A stretch of DNA of 64,000 bases from Emticicia sp965283955 (lineage in GTDB: Bacteria > Bacteroidota > Bacteroidia > Cytophagales > Spirosomataceae). Every line of letters begins with the position of its first letter. Position 1 is the first letter of the stretch. A model generated the notes under the pieces. The model saw nothing but the letters and a program-made list of their open reading frames with translations. It searched no databases and was not told the DNA's origin. Shown here one piece after another: positions 54,675 through 63,301 of the stretch. The DNA lies in assembly GCA_965283955.1 (NCBI GenBank), contig CBDIQW010000001.1, forward strand, positions 1,178,001 through 1,242,000. The letters are read 5' to 3'. Position numbers and translations under genes: made by a program.

Positions 54675-54714
54675 CGAAATGCGGTATGAACCTGGGCTTG
54701 CCGTTGAGTTTTTA

Positions 54715-54748
54715 AGTTTTAGCTATTAGCTTTAGCTTTTAGCGATAA
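54715..54748. repeat. 7-nt tandem repeats after tRNA-Leu (left arm)
   Basis: Units on the theme GCTTTTA / GCTATTA (one of 6 nt), followed by a GCGATAA. The inverted partner is at 54913-54940. A further short tract on GATTTTA lies at 54791-54811. Confidence 0.75.
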
Positions 54749-54912
54749 ATGAAGTGATTGAAGCGACCGACGCTCGGATTAATAATTGTTGATTGCAGAT
54801 TTTAGATTTTTCAAAATGCACCAACATAACAACGAAAAATGGTTTTACTATCGTTAGTTATTAATCTTAAAATTTCTTTAATGAGTCATTTTTTTTAAAT
54901 CATTGTTTTCAA

Positions 54913-54940
54913 AGCTAATAGCTAAATGCTAAGAGCTGCA
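54913..54940. repeat. 7-nt tandem repeats before tig (right arm)
   Basis: Units AGCTAAT, AGCTAAA and two more, complementary to the tract at 54715-54748. It ends 19 nt before the tig ATG. The 285 nt between tRNA and tig hold only these repeats. Confidence 0.75.
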
Positions 54941-54959
54941 AAATCAAAAATAATCCTCA

Positions 54960-56303
54960 ATGGAAACTACATTAGATAGAATTTCTTCTACTCAAGGCAA
55001 ATTGAAAGTAACCCTCATCGAAGCTGATTATAAGCCAGAGGTTGATAAAAAAATCAAACAATACAGCAAAACTGCTCAAATAAAAGGCTTCCGTCCAGGA
55101 ATGGTGCCTAAAGAATATATCCAAAAATTACACGGTAAAAGTATCTTAGTTGATGAGGTTATCAACATGGTATCGAAAACGGTGAATGATTATATTGCTG
55201 CAAATAAATTGCGTGTTGTGGGCGACCCAATGCCTGATAATGAAGCAGCTCAAAACATCGACTGGGACAACCAAAAAGAATTTACGTTTGAATACGAAAT
55301 CGGAACAGCTTCTGACTTCACAGTAGATTTATCGAAAATTCCAGCTATCAAAACGTATGATATTGCGGTTTCGGAAGATAAAATCGAAGATGCCATTGCT
55401 GACGTTCGTAAGCGTTTCGGAAAAGATGAAGAAGTGGAAGAAGTAGAAGCTGGCGATATGATTTTTGGTACTTTGAAACAAGAATCTTCGGAGTTTGAAG
55501 TAAAAGATGCAACTATCCCGACTGACCGTGTGAAAGAAGAATCGGCTCACATTTTCAAAGGTTTAGAAAAAGGAAGCAGCGTAAAATTTGATATTCAATC
55601 AATTTTCTCAAACACAAAAGATTTAGGCTTTGCAACTGGTAAAACAGAAGAAGAAGCGGCAGCTTTGAGCGGTGAATTTGAATTGACAGTTGAGAAAATC
55701 ACTCGTGTTGGTACAGCAGAACTTAACCAAGAATTATTCGACCAAGCTCTTGGACAAGGAAAAGTAAGCAACGAAGAAGAATTCAGAGCCGAAATTTCAA
55801 AAATCATCGGAGAAAATTACAGCCGTGAAAGCGAGCATTTATTGGATTTTGAAGTAGAAAAAACACTTTTAGATAATATTTCTATAGAACTTCCTGACGA
55901 GTTCTTGAAAAAATGGTTGTTCAATATCAACGAAGGTAAATTTACTGTAGAAGACATCGAGAAAGATTACGATGCTTTTGCAAAAGGTTTACGTATGGAT
56001 TTGATTCGTAATGAAGTTGCTTCAAATAGCGATATTAAATTAGAATATACTGACATCGTTGAAGAAGTAAAAGCTGAAATGAGAAACTATTTCGGTGGAT
56101 ATGCTTACGAAGGTTTGGACGAAATGATTGACCAAATGGCTCGTAAAACGTTGAAAGAAAACAAAGATAACGCCGTTCGTCGTTATACTGACCGTGCATT
56201 TGGCAAGAAAGTACGTGAGTACTTGAAAGCAAACATTGCAGTTGAGAAAACGGCCGTTAATGTTGAAGAATTCAACAAAGTTGCTGAGACGGTTTACGCA
56301 TAA
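54960..56303 (+). CDS. tig: Trigger factor (ribosome-associated chaperone)
   Basis: A 447-residue protein. The N-terminal ribosome-binding domain shows GFRPGMVPKEYI (a variant of the GFRxGxxP signature at residues about 41-50). A PPIase-like middle region follows (EAGDMIFGTLKQESSEFEVKDA), degenerate as in many Bacteroidota, and then the helical C-terminal domain. It is distant from clpP, contrary to the common tig-clpP-clpX order. Confidence 0.95.
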   Translation: METTLDRISSTQGKLKVTLIEADYKPEVDKKIKQYSKTAQIKGFRPGMVPKEYIQKLHGKSILVDEVINMVSKTVNDYIAANKLRVVGDPMPDNEAAQNIDWDNQKEFTFEYEIGTASDFTVDLSKIPAIKTYDIAVSEDKIEDAIADVRKRFGKDEEVEEVEAGDMIFGTLKQESSEFEVKDATIPTDRVKEESAHIFKGLEKGSSVKFDIQSIFSNTKDLGFATGKTEEEAAALSGEFELTVEKITRVGTAELNQELFDQALGQGKVSNEEEFRAEISKIIGENYSRESEHLLDFEVEKTLLDNISIELPDEFLKKWLFNINEGKFTVEDIEKDYDAFAKGLRMDLIRNEVASNSDIKLEYTDIVEEVKAEMRNYFGGYAYEGLDEMIDQMARKTLKENKDNAVRRYTDRAFGKKVREYLKANIAVEKTAVNVEEFNKVAETVYA

Positions 56304-56310
56304 ATTTAAT

Positions 56311-56342
56311 TTTGAATGCTTCAATGTTAGAATGAATGAATA
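56311..56342. repeat. 8-nt tandem repeats after tig (left arm)
   Basis: Four 8-nt units, for example TTTGAATG and TTAGAATG, starting 8 nt after the tig stop. The inverted partner is at 56449-56480, across the terminator. Confidence 0.75.
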
Positions 56343-56376
56343 TTTTCACTCTCTCTATCATTTGAAATGATAAATA

Positions 56377-56412
56377 AAAAAATCCCCTTGAGTTTGCTCT
56401 TGGGGATTTTTT
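56377..56412. terminator. Bidirectional terminator between tig and gpmI
   Basis: AAATCCCC and GGGGATTT around a 15-nt loop (AAAAAATCCCC ... GGGGATTTTTTT), with A and T runs outside. Confidence 0.88.
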
Positions 56413-56448
56413 TATTTACATAAGATACTGATAAACAAACACTTAATA

Positions 56449-56480
56449 CATTCTCTCATTGACTCATTCAATCATTCTAA
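56449..56480. repeat. 8-nt tandem repeats overlapping the gpmI stop (right arm)
   Basis: Four CATT-led 8-nt units, for example CATTCTCT and CATTGACT. The last unit CATTCTAA (56473-56480) overlaps the gpmI stop at 56477-56479 and is the exact complement of TTAGAATG in the left arm. Confidence 0.75.
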
Positions 56481-58039
56481 ATTAGAATATTCCCAGTCAT
56501 TTCTTTTGGAATTTCTACGCCCATCAATGTTAAAATTGTTGGAGCAATATCGCCGAGTTTACCATCTTTCACATCAAAACGGTCGGTTTTATCAACGATG
56601 ATACACGGCACAAGGTTGAGTGAGTGTTGTGTATTTGGCGTTTTGTCGTCGTTAATCATATAATCGGCATTACCGTGGTCGGCAATTACGATGAATGTAT
56701 AACCATTCTCCAAACCCGTTTCTACCACTTGCTCTAAGCATTTATCTACTGCTTCAACGGCCTCAACAACTGCCGAAAAAACGCCCGTATGACCCACCAT
56801 ATCAGGATTCGCAAAGTTTAAGCAAACAAAATCTACTTCGCCTTTTTGAAGTTCGGGTAAAATGGCATTGTCAATATCAAAAGCGGCCATTTGTGGTTTT
56901 AAATCATAAGTAGCCACATCTTTTGGCGATGGACACAATAGGCGACTTTCTCCCTCGAATGGCTGTTCGTGTCCACCCGAGAAGAAGAATGTTACGTGCG
57001 GATATTTTTCGGTTTCAGCAATACGAATTTGTTTTTTCTTCGCTCGCTCCAAAACTTCACCTAACGTATTATTCAAATTATCTTTTTCGTAAATAACCTT
57101 CACATTTTTGTATGTTTCGTCATACATTGTCATGGTTATGTAGTACAAATCCAAAGCTTTCATGCCGAAATCTGGGAAATCTTTTTGAGTCAAAGCCTCC
57201 GTAATTTCACGACCACGGTCAGTACGGAAATTGAAGCACATCACCACATCACCCTCTTCGATTACAGCAACTGGCTTTTCGTCTTCCACGATAACGATTG
57301 GCTTCAAAAATTCGTCAGTAATACCTTCGTCATAGAAATCTTGAATCACTTGTGGTAATTCTTCAATCTGGATTTTTACTTCTAAACCTTCTACGTTTTC
57401 GTCAACTGCCGCAATTCCGTTTACCATGGCATCGTAGGTCATTTTTACACGCTCCCAACGCTTGTCTCGGTCCATTGCGTAATAACGACCCGTTACCGAA
57501 GCCAATTTACCGCCCGTTTGCTCAAGTGTTGCTTGAAGTTCGGCCAAAAAACCTTTTCCACTTTTTGGGTCACAGTCACGGCCATCGGTAAACGCATGAA
57601 CGAAAACATCGGTCAAACCATAATCACCAGCGGCTTTGGCAAGTCCTTTTACGTGGTCGATGTGCGAGTGAACGCCTCCATCAGACACTAAACCAATAAA
57701 GTGAACTTTTTTACCATTGGTTTTGGCATATTCAAAGGCATCAACTAAAACTTGTTCTTTGGCCAAATGTCCTTCTTCAACAGCTATGTTGATTTTTTCT
57801 AATTCTTGATAAACTACTCGGCCAGCTCCCAAATTCATGTGGCCCACTTCTGAGTTACCCATTTGTCCGTTTGGTAAACCTACGGCACGACCGCAAGCTT
57901 CAAGCGTACTGTTTGGGTATTCGCTCATGAGTTTTCTGAAATATGGCACATTGGCGGCTTCGATTGCCGAACGCCACTCTTCTCCTTTTTTAGGAATTCC
58001 CCATCCGTCAAGGATGATTAAAGCTACTTTTTTGTTCAT
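56477..58039 (-). CDS. gpmI: 2,3-bisphosphoglycerate-independent phosphoglycerate mutase
   Basis: A 520-residue manganese-dependent mutase of glycolysis, alkaline-phosphatase fold. Catalytic Ser63 lies in QMGNSEVGHMNLG. N-terminal metal ligands are ILDGWG, then HIGLVSDGGVHSH-type sequence (here HFIGLVSDGGVHSH), DGRDCDPKSG and late metal ligands NPDMVGHTG and IADHGNADYM. It converges on tig. Confidence 0.96.
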   Translation of the reverse strand: MNKKVALIILDGWGIPKKGEEWRSAIEAANVPYFRKLMSEYPNSTLEACGRAVGLPNGQMGNSEVGHMNLGAGRVVYQELEKINIAVEEGHLAKEQVLVDAFEYAKTNGKKVHFIGLVSDGGVHSHIDHVKGLAKAAGDYGLTDVFVHAFTDGRDCDPKSGKGFLAELQATLEQTGGKLASVTGRYYAMDRDKRWERVKMTYDAMVNGIAAVDENVEGLEVKIQIEELPQVIQDFYDEGITDEFLKPIVIVEDEKPVAVIEEGDVVMCFNFRTDRGREITEALTQKDFPDFGMKALDLYYITMTMYDETYKNVKVIYEKDNLNNTLGEVLERAKKKQIRIAETEKYPHVTFFFSGGHEQPFEGESRLLCPSPKDVATYDLKPQMAAFDIDNAILPELQKGEVDFVCLNFANPDMVGHTGVFSAVVEAVEAVDKCLEQVVETGLENGYTFIVIADHGNADYMINDDKTPNTQHSLNLVPCIIVDKTDRFDVKDGKLGDIAPTILTLMGVEIPKEMTGNILI

Positions 58040-58045
58040 AAGTTA

Positions 58046-58067
58046 AACCCCTTGCCTCGGAGAGGAA
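58046..58067 (-). repeat. GC-rich REP-like element just upstream of gpmI
   Basis: On the minus strand TTCCTCTCCGAGG followed by CAAGGGGTT, 6 nt before the gpmI ATG. Same layout as the elements inside the LytTR and M28 genes. Confidence 0.5.
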
Positions 58068-58133
58068 TTTTATTAAAACGAATCGTATGAGGAGGCTCGT
58101 GAAACATACGAAATTTTATGATTTCTTTGGTTA

Positions 58134-58460
58134 TTATTCTATTAGCCTTGCCCAGTCTTTAAGGTTTTTGTCGGAAACTGTACTTTCTTCGCTTTTATCA
58201 TAAATATAAGCAAGAAAAATCTGTTCATCAGTTACTTTTACACAGGTTATGATTCTTGCTCCTCCACTTTTACCAGACGATTTTGAGGCAACTTTTAGCC
58301 TTATTTTAAAGAAATTATTACCCAGACTTGTACCCAATTGAGGGTTTTCTTGAAGTTTTAATAAGAGTTCTTTCAAGTCTTTTCCCAAAGAATTATATTT
58401 TTTGGAAAGACGTTTGAACGATTTATCAAAATCAGCTAATGTTCTTATTTTATAGTTCAC
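58134..58460 (-). CDS. RelE/ParE-family toxin
   Basis: A 108-residue small basic protein of the RelE/ParE fold: DFDKSFKRLSKKYNSLGKDL, LGNNFFKIRLKVASKSSGKSGGARIITCVKV and FLAYIYDKSEESTVSDKNL. GKSGGARII and the final YDKSE are hallmarks of this toxin branch. The gene overlaps the upstream antitoxin gene by 11 nt. Confidence 0.85.
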   Translation of the reverse strand: MNYKIRTLADFDKSFKRLSKKYNSLGKDLKELLLKLQENPQLGTSLGNNFFKIRLKVASKSSGKSGGARIITCVKVTDEQIFLAYIYDKSEESTVSDKNLKDWARLIE

Positions 58461-58653
58461 TGAGCAAATCTTCTATTGGTCGTGATGGATATTTCCCTTC
58501 TGAGGCTAATTGAGCATTTTTCATTGCTTTCATCAATTCTTTCTCAATATTTCCTCCTTCTTTCTCAACCTTTACCTTCACATTCATAGCCTTTGCAACA
58601 ACCATAAATGCTTTTTTCTGTTGGTCATTTATTTGTTCAATAATCAGCCTCAT
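58450..58653 (-). CDS. Antitoxin of the RelE/ParE-type module
   Basis: A 67-residue acidic/basic mixed protein (KAFMVVAKAMNVKVKVEKE ... PIEDLLSEL) directly upstream of the toxin. The first half can form a beta strand and helix; the end (SRPIEDLLSEL) is a likely toxin-binding tail. Assignment depends mainly on the overlap with the toxin gene. Confidence 0.75.
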   Translation of the reverse strand: MRLIIEQINDQQKKAFMVVAKAMNVKVKVEKEGGNIEKELMKAMKNAQLASEGKYPSRPIEDLLSEL

Positions 58654-58683
58654 ATTTTTGATGGTTTAATTCCTCAAATTTAC

Positions 58684-59208
58684 TCATTTTTTTTTCAATT
58701 CGGCTAAAACTTTCTTTCCTCTGCTATTTATTCCTGCCGAACCATTTTGATGTTTCAGTAGTAAATCTTCGATTATAACTCGTAATTCGGTTTTGAGTTC
58801 GGGGAAATATTTGGTAATATTGAGGCATACGGTCATAGAAAAAGCTACGACCGCAATTGCTTCATTACCAGTTAGATAACGAAAACAAATATCATACACT
58901 TCCCCCATGAATTCTTCGGGTATTTCTATAAACTGCCAAATTCTGACAATGTTTCGTCTGACTGCATCGTGAATATTGGGTTCGTAAAGTTTATCGATTA
59001 AATTTCTGAAATAAGGCTTTATCAAAAATGGATAAAGCTCGGCACATTCGCTTACAATCCATGACGAACGCTGCGTTGTGCGGTAATCACCTTTCAAGAA
59101 AATTTGCATTAATTCAGCAAAAAGTTCTTCGTCAGTTCCGATGTAGTCAATAATTTTATTGACGGTAGCCTTAGAATGTTCTTTGAGAATTTCTTGGTGA
59201 AGGTTCAT
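58684..59208 (-). CDS. Hypothetical helical (HEAT-like) protein
   Basis: A 174-residue, mainly helical protein. Helices such as ELFAELMQIFLKGDYRTTQRSSW, PFLIKPYFRNLIDKLYEPN, AVRRNIVRIWQFIEIPEEF and AIAVVAFSMTVCLNITKYFPEL suggest HEAT/ARM-like repeats. The stop is 31 nt before the antitoxin start. The start overlaps the phosphatase stop by 1 nt. No signal peptide. Function unknown. Confidence 0.7.
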   Translation of the reverse strand: MNLHQEILKEHSKATVNKIIDYIGTDEELFAELMQIFLKGDYRTTQRSSWIVSECAELYPFLIKPYFRNLIDKLYEPNIHDAVRRNIVRIWQFIEIPEEFMGEVYDICFRYLTGNEAIAVVAFSMTVCLNITKYFPELKTELRVIIEDLLLKHQNGSAGINSRGKKVLAELKKK

Positions 59209-59714
59209 TACTCCTCTGTTTTTACGATTTGATGTTTTTCAATCAGATAATCAAGTAAAGCCTCGTTGCTTCGCCATACGATTTGATACACTTCTTCAAA
59301 AAAAGGTTCTGATTCGTAGTATGGGTCTGGTACTTCTGATATTCCACGGGTTTCGGGGTCGTGGTCACGGAGCAAGAAAAGTTTATCGGCCGAAGGAGTT
59401 TTGTGCTTGGTTTTATAGTACAAATCATTCACATCTTTGAAATTGGCTTCGTCCATCACCACAATATGGTCAAAAGTATCGAAATCAGCTACCGAAAGTT
59501 TACGTCCACGATGGGTGAGTTTTAGACCATGTTTTTCGGCATTTTTCATAGTCCTGTGGTCAGGTAATTGCCCGATGTGATAGCCCGCTGTGCCTGCCGA
59601 ATCGCAAGAGATTTGGTCTTCGAGTCCACGTTTTTTTACTAATTCACGAAAAGTGCCTTCGGCTATCGGTGAGCGACAAATATTGCCGAGACAAACAAAA
59701 AGTACATTTATCAT
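59208..59714 (-). CDS. Low-molecular-weight protein tyrosine phosphatase
   Basis: A 168-residue phosphatase with the P-loop VLFVCLGNICRSPIAEG (Cys-x5-Arg-Ser) at residues 4-20 and the acid loop EVPDPYYESE with its general-acid Asp. VLFVCLGNICRSP is the family signature. The start at 59714 is normal. Translationally coupled with the HEAT-like gene downstream. Confidence 0.95.
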   Translation of the reverse strand: MINVLFVCLGNICRSPIAEGTFRELVKKRGLEDQISCDSAGTAGYHIGQLPDHRTMKNAEKHGLKLTHRGRKLSVADFDTFDHIVVMDEANFKDVNDLYYKTKHKTPSADKLFLLRDHDPETRGISEVPDPYYESEPFFEEVYQIVWRSNEALLDYLIEKHQIVKTEE

Positions 59715-59732
59715 AGATTTTAGTTTAGAAAT

Positions 59733-61391
59733 TTATAGCACAGTTCCTTTGATACCATCAAGCAAGGCTCGCCAAAATGCAGAGAAAAAACCTTTTTGTG
59801 GCTCTCTTTGATAATTGACAGCTACCGTCTTTACTGGTTTTCGTTTCATTGGATTACTTCTCTTCAAAACACTATTATTTGCCAGAAACGATAAGAATTT
59901 CTTCTTTTTCATGACTTTAGTTTCTGGCTGTTCTTTCCATAAATTTATCTTTAAGTCATGGTAAAGTAAAGTAACGAGGCCAGTTAGACCAAATTTATTT
60001 CCATGTATATCAAACGAAAAACGGTCGAGCATACCTGACTCTACTTTTGCTTTTGCCAACGCATAGGTTGCTTGATTTAATTCCGAAAATGGCATTGCCG
60101 ATACCTCTCCTTTGCATCCAAAAGCTCCATTTGGGTCTTTTAGATTGAAGTTGAAAGCCAAATTTACAGGATTTTTCTTCATAAACCGCATCCATAAATA
60201 GGCTTTACAAATCGGATTTTGGTGCAGCGGAATCGTATCATTGGTTACATTCGTAAGTCGACCTTTGATTGTATTAAAATAAAGAGAACCCGTAAGGCGA
60301 GTTTCGGGATTATACTGCGAAAACTTAACATCAATCCGCTGAAGTTTGATGAGTTGAATATTGCATTTCAGATTCAGCCTGCTAAACGCTTGGTGCGGAT
60401 ATAAGCGATAATTTGCTCTGGTTGGGCGTAAAAACGGTCGGTCGTCAGAAAAAATATCAAGTTTGCCTTTATCAATACTTAGTTCTTTGGCATAAATTTT
60501 CTTTTCTTCAAAGAGTTTCTCTACATCAATGTCCGACAGTTTTATTGATTGGCATAAAACCTCTATCCTATCGTTTCCGTTCGATTTATTGCCATAGACA
60601 ATTGGTTTATAATGAGGTTTTAAGGCTAATTCTTGAATCACTAACGAACGGTTTTTGCTCGAAAACGCCAAAGAATTAAGGCTGAAAGTATTGAGCGAAT
60701 CAACCGAAGGAAACTCAAATTTCTTTAAATTAATTTTACACTCTTTGGTATAATAAAAACGAGCGGTGTCTTTGTGCGAAAGCGAATCAATCAGAAAATT
60801 GGAAACCTCTAAATCAAGGCTCTCTATTTTGCTGCTTTTGGTTCGTTTCGACTTCGATAAATTGGTGTAGGTGAGACTAATATTTTTTAGGTTAATCTTA
60901 TCGACCGAGAAAGATTTAACAAATTTTGAAATGACTTCGTAAGGCGTTTTTGCCTTATTCAACGCATTGTAGGCGTGTTTTTCGTGAAGAATTTCAATAA
61001 ACGGATTTGTCACCGAAATGGTGTTGATACTGAGTTTTTTAGAAAAAATAATTGTCCACGGTTTTAAACCCGTTAGCTTTATTTCTTCTACTTTACACTT
61101 AAAAACATTGTTGGGGAGTTTTTCTTCGCTTCGTAGTTTATCAAACAACATCGAATCAGCCAGCCACGTTACCGACTTAATTTCGGCATTTCCCGTCATG
61201 GGGCTATACTGAATATCTTTGAAATCTATTTGGTATAATTCATTGGTTGAAACCAAAACAGCCTCTTTAATTCGACTTGATAGTAAGGGTTTTAGACCCC
61301 AAATACCCATGATTGATACTGCCATAATGACAAACAAGAAACCGTAGAGGATTCTAAGCAAAATCTTGCGAGAGTCAGTTGTTTGTTCCAT
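59733..61391 (-). CDS. Membrane-anchored AsmA/DUF748-like hypothetical protein
   Basis: A 552-residue protein with a single N-terminal membrane segment (ILYGFLFVIMAVSIMGIWGL). A long stretch of beta-rich repeats follows (KVEEIKLTGLKPWTIIFSKKLSINTISVTNPFIEILHE, SVDKINLKNISLTYTNLS), typical of AsmA-like proteins that may form a lipid-conducting groove in the periplasm. The C-terminus is basic, then hydrophobic (FFSAFWRALLDGIKGTVL). It starts upstream of the phosphatase, likely one operon. Exact family not certain. Confidence 0.7.
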   Translation of the reverse strand: MEQTTDSRKILLRILYGFLFVIMAVSIMGIWGLKPLLSSRIKEAVLVSTNELYQIDFKDIQYSPMTGNAEIKSVTWLADSMLFDKLRSEEKLPNNVFKCKVEEIKLTGLKPWTIIFSKKLSINTISVTNPFIEILHEKHAYNALNKAKTPYEVISKFVKSFSVDKINLKNISLTYTNLSKSKRTKSSKIESLDLEVSNFLIDSLSHKDTARFYYTKECKINLKKFEFPSVDSLNTFSLNSLAFSSKNRSLVIQELALKPHYKPIVYGNKSNGNDRIEVLCQSIKLSDIDVEKLFEEKKIYAKELSIDKGKLDIFSDDRPFLRPTRANYRLYPHQAFSRLNLKCNIQLIKLQRIDVKFSQYNPETRLTGSLYFNTIKGRLTNVTNDTIPLHQNPICKAYLWMRFMKKNPVNLAFNFNLKDPNGAFGCKGEVSAMPFSELNQATYALAKAKVESGMLDRFSFDIHGNKFGLTGLVTLLYHDLKINLWKEQPETKVMKKKKFLSFLANNSVLKRSNPMKRKPVKTVAVNYQREPQKGFFSAFWRALLDGIKGTVL

Positions 61392-61457
61392 TATGCAGTA
61401 TTTAGTACATTACAAATATTGGATAAATAGCGTAATAAAATACCTCATGCTCAAAAA

Positions 61458-61525
61458 AACACCCGTGACCCAAATGTATTTCAATACGCTAATTGTATTG
61501 ACTAAAAATTCGTGCCACGGGTGTT
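61458..61525 (-). terminator. Inverted repeat with T-run after the amidohydrolase
   Basis: AACACCCGTG and CACGGGTGTT, exact complements, about 48 nt apart, with a T-run following on the minus strand. Unusually long loop. Confidence 0.6.
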
Positions 61526-61536
61526 ATAAAAGCTTG

Positions 61537-63177
61537 TTAGAAAACTTTTTGTCCACCAACGAATGTATTTAAAACCTTTACATTTCTGAGTTTTTCTTTC
61601 GGAGCAAGCATTAAATCATCTTCCAAAATCACAAAATCGGCCATTTTCCCTGCTTCAATGCTGCCACGTTCTTTTTCTTCAAAATTGGCATACGCACTCC
61701 AAATCGTCATGGCTTTTAGGGCCTGCTCACGAGTAAGTGCATTTTCCATCTGAAAACCTCCTTCGGGAAAATTCTTTGCATCTTGTCGAGCAACCGCCGA
61801 ATGAAATCCGTATAAAGGATTTACAAATTCAACAGGAAAATCGCTACCATTGGCTAAAAAGCCATTTTGTTTCAGTAAATCTTGAAAAGCATAAGCTGTT
61901 TTCACACGAGTATCACCCAAACGCTCGTCGGCCCAATACATATCCGAGGTAGCGTGCGTAGCCTGAATCGACGGAATGATTGAGTATTTACCAAACTTCG
62001 GAACATCCTGTTTATCAACTACTTGTGCGTGTTCGATTCTCCAACGGCGGTCGTTTTTGGTTTTCAATAATTTACCATAAATATCTAAAATCAAACGATT
62101 CGCTGAATCACCAATGCAGTGCGTATTTGCCTGAAAACCTGAATTATAAATTTGTGTAAGGCTACGCTCTAACTCGGCCGCACTCAACAACAAAAAGCCT
62201 GTTTTTGAAGGTTCATCACTGTATGGTTTGAGCAAACAAGCTCCTCGTGAACCCAAAGCACCATCGGCGTATAATTTAAACGAACGTACATTGAGGCGGT
62301 CGGTTTTGTAAACGCCTTTTTTGATAAAATAATCAAGATTTCTGATTCCGAGCGAAACCATCACGTAGTTGCGGATTTTTAACGAACCTTCTTTGTTCAT
62401 TTTATCAATCAAGTCAATATCGTCTTGGTTAAGACCTGCATCAGAAACAGTAGTAAGCCCGAGTTTGAAACACTCTTTCTGAGCAGCCAAAAGCATTTTT
62501 CTTTTATCTTCTTCGGTAGCTTGCGGGATAACTCTACGCACCAAACCCATGGCATTATCGACCAAAATTCCAGTTAACTGCCCATCAATTACTTCTACAT
62601 CACCGCCGTTTACCTTACTGGCTGGCGAAATTTTTGCCAATTCAATCGCTTTTGAATTGACCACTGCCGCATGGCCATCTATACGAGTCAAGAAAACGGG
62701 TTTATTCGGGAAAGCTTTATCGAGTAATTCTTTGGTTGGAAATACCTTTACATCCCAGTCGTTTTGGTCCCAGCCACGGCCAATCAACCATCTATCGCCC
62801 TTGTGCTGAGCTTCAAATTTTTGTAGGCGTTCGATGATTTCGCTGTACGATTTTGTATCAACCAAATCGCACTGACTAAGCATTTGACCCAATCCCAAAA
62901 AGTGGCTGTGTGGGTCATATAATCCTGGGAAAACTGGTTTACCTTTGGCATCAATTTTTTGTTTGGCAGTATATTTAGCCAAAATGCTTTTAGAAGTGCC
63001 TGTTTCGAGAAATTTACCGCCTTTGATGGCAAATGCTTCGGCTTTTGCAAATTGGTTATCGACCGTGTAAACCACGGCATTATATACAACAAGGTCGGCC
63101 GTTTTTTTCTGTGCAAAAAGCTGAAACGTGGCAAATGAGAAGGAAATTAGAAAGAGTTTTTTGAAAATGTTTTTCAT
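61537..63177 (-). CDS. YtcJ-like amidohydrolase, secreted
   Basis: A 546-residue metal-dependent amidohydrolase with signal peptide (LFLISFSFATFQLFAQ). The HxH metal motif is PGLYDPHSHFLGLG. Further ligands appear in WRIEHAQVVD, SIQATHATSD and FLANGSDFPVE. YtcJ-like enzymes act on amides of unknown identity. Full length. It follows mltG on the same strand. Confidence 0.93.
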   Translation of the reverse strand: MKNIFKKLFLISFSFATFQLFAQKKTADLVVYNAVVYTVDNQFAKAEAFAIKGGKFLETGTSKSILAKYTAKQKIDAKGKPVFPGLYDPHSHFLGLGQMLSQCDLVDTKSYSEIIERLQKFEAQHKGDRWLIGRGWDQNDWDVKVFPTKELLDKAFPNKPVFLTRIDGHAAVVNSKAIELAKISPASKVNGGDVEVIDGQLTGILVDNAMGLVRRVIPQATEEDKRKMLLAAQKECFKLGLTTVSDAGLNQDDIDLIDKMNKEGSLKIRNYVMVSLGIRNLDYFIKKGVYKTDRLNVRSFKLYADGALGSRGACLLKPYSDEPSKTGFLLLSAAELERSLTQIYNSGFQANTHCIGDSANRLILDIYGKLLKTKNDRRWRIEHAQVVDKQDVPKFGKYSIIPSIQATHATSDMYWADERLGDTRVKTAYAFQDLLKQNGFLANGSDFPVEFVNPLYGFHSAVARQDAKNFPEGGFQMENALTREQALKAMTIWSAYANFEEKERGSIEAGKMADFVILEDDLMLAPKEKLRNVKVLNTFVGGQKVF

Positions 63178-63212
63178 ACGGTAGGTTTATAGTTTGTTGG
63201 ATACAAACATAC

Positions 63213-63250
63213 AAAAAAGCGAAGTAATCTGACGTTTACTTCGCTTTTTT
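63213..63250. terminator. Strong terminator after mltG
   Basis: AAAAAAGCGAAGTAA (63213-63227) and TTACTTCGCTTTTTT (63236-63250) around an 8-nt loop. Confidence 0.9.
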
Positions 63251-63301
63251 GGTAAGAAATTATTCTTTTGAAGGCTTTTACTAAAAACTGCCTACTGGAG
63301 A

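Noticed and set aside
54491..54715. A 74-codon frame running through tRNA-Leu
   Set aside because: It translates the tRNA itself; the tRNA structure and promoter explain the region.
1991..56480. CRISPR array as explanation for the periodic repeats
   Set aside because: Units are only 7-8 nt, with no spacers of constant length and no cas genes.
58134..58653. Genomic island or prophage around the toxin-antitoxin pair
   Set aside because: Neighbours are core genes and no integrase, att repeat or base-composition change is visible.
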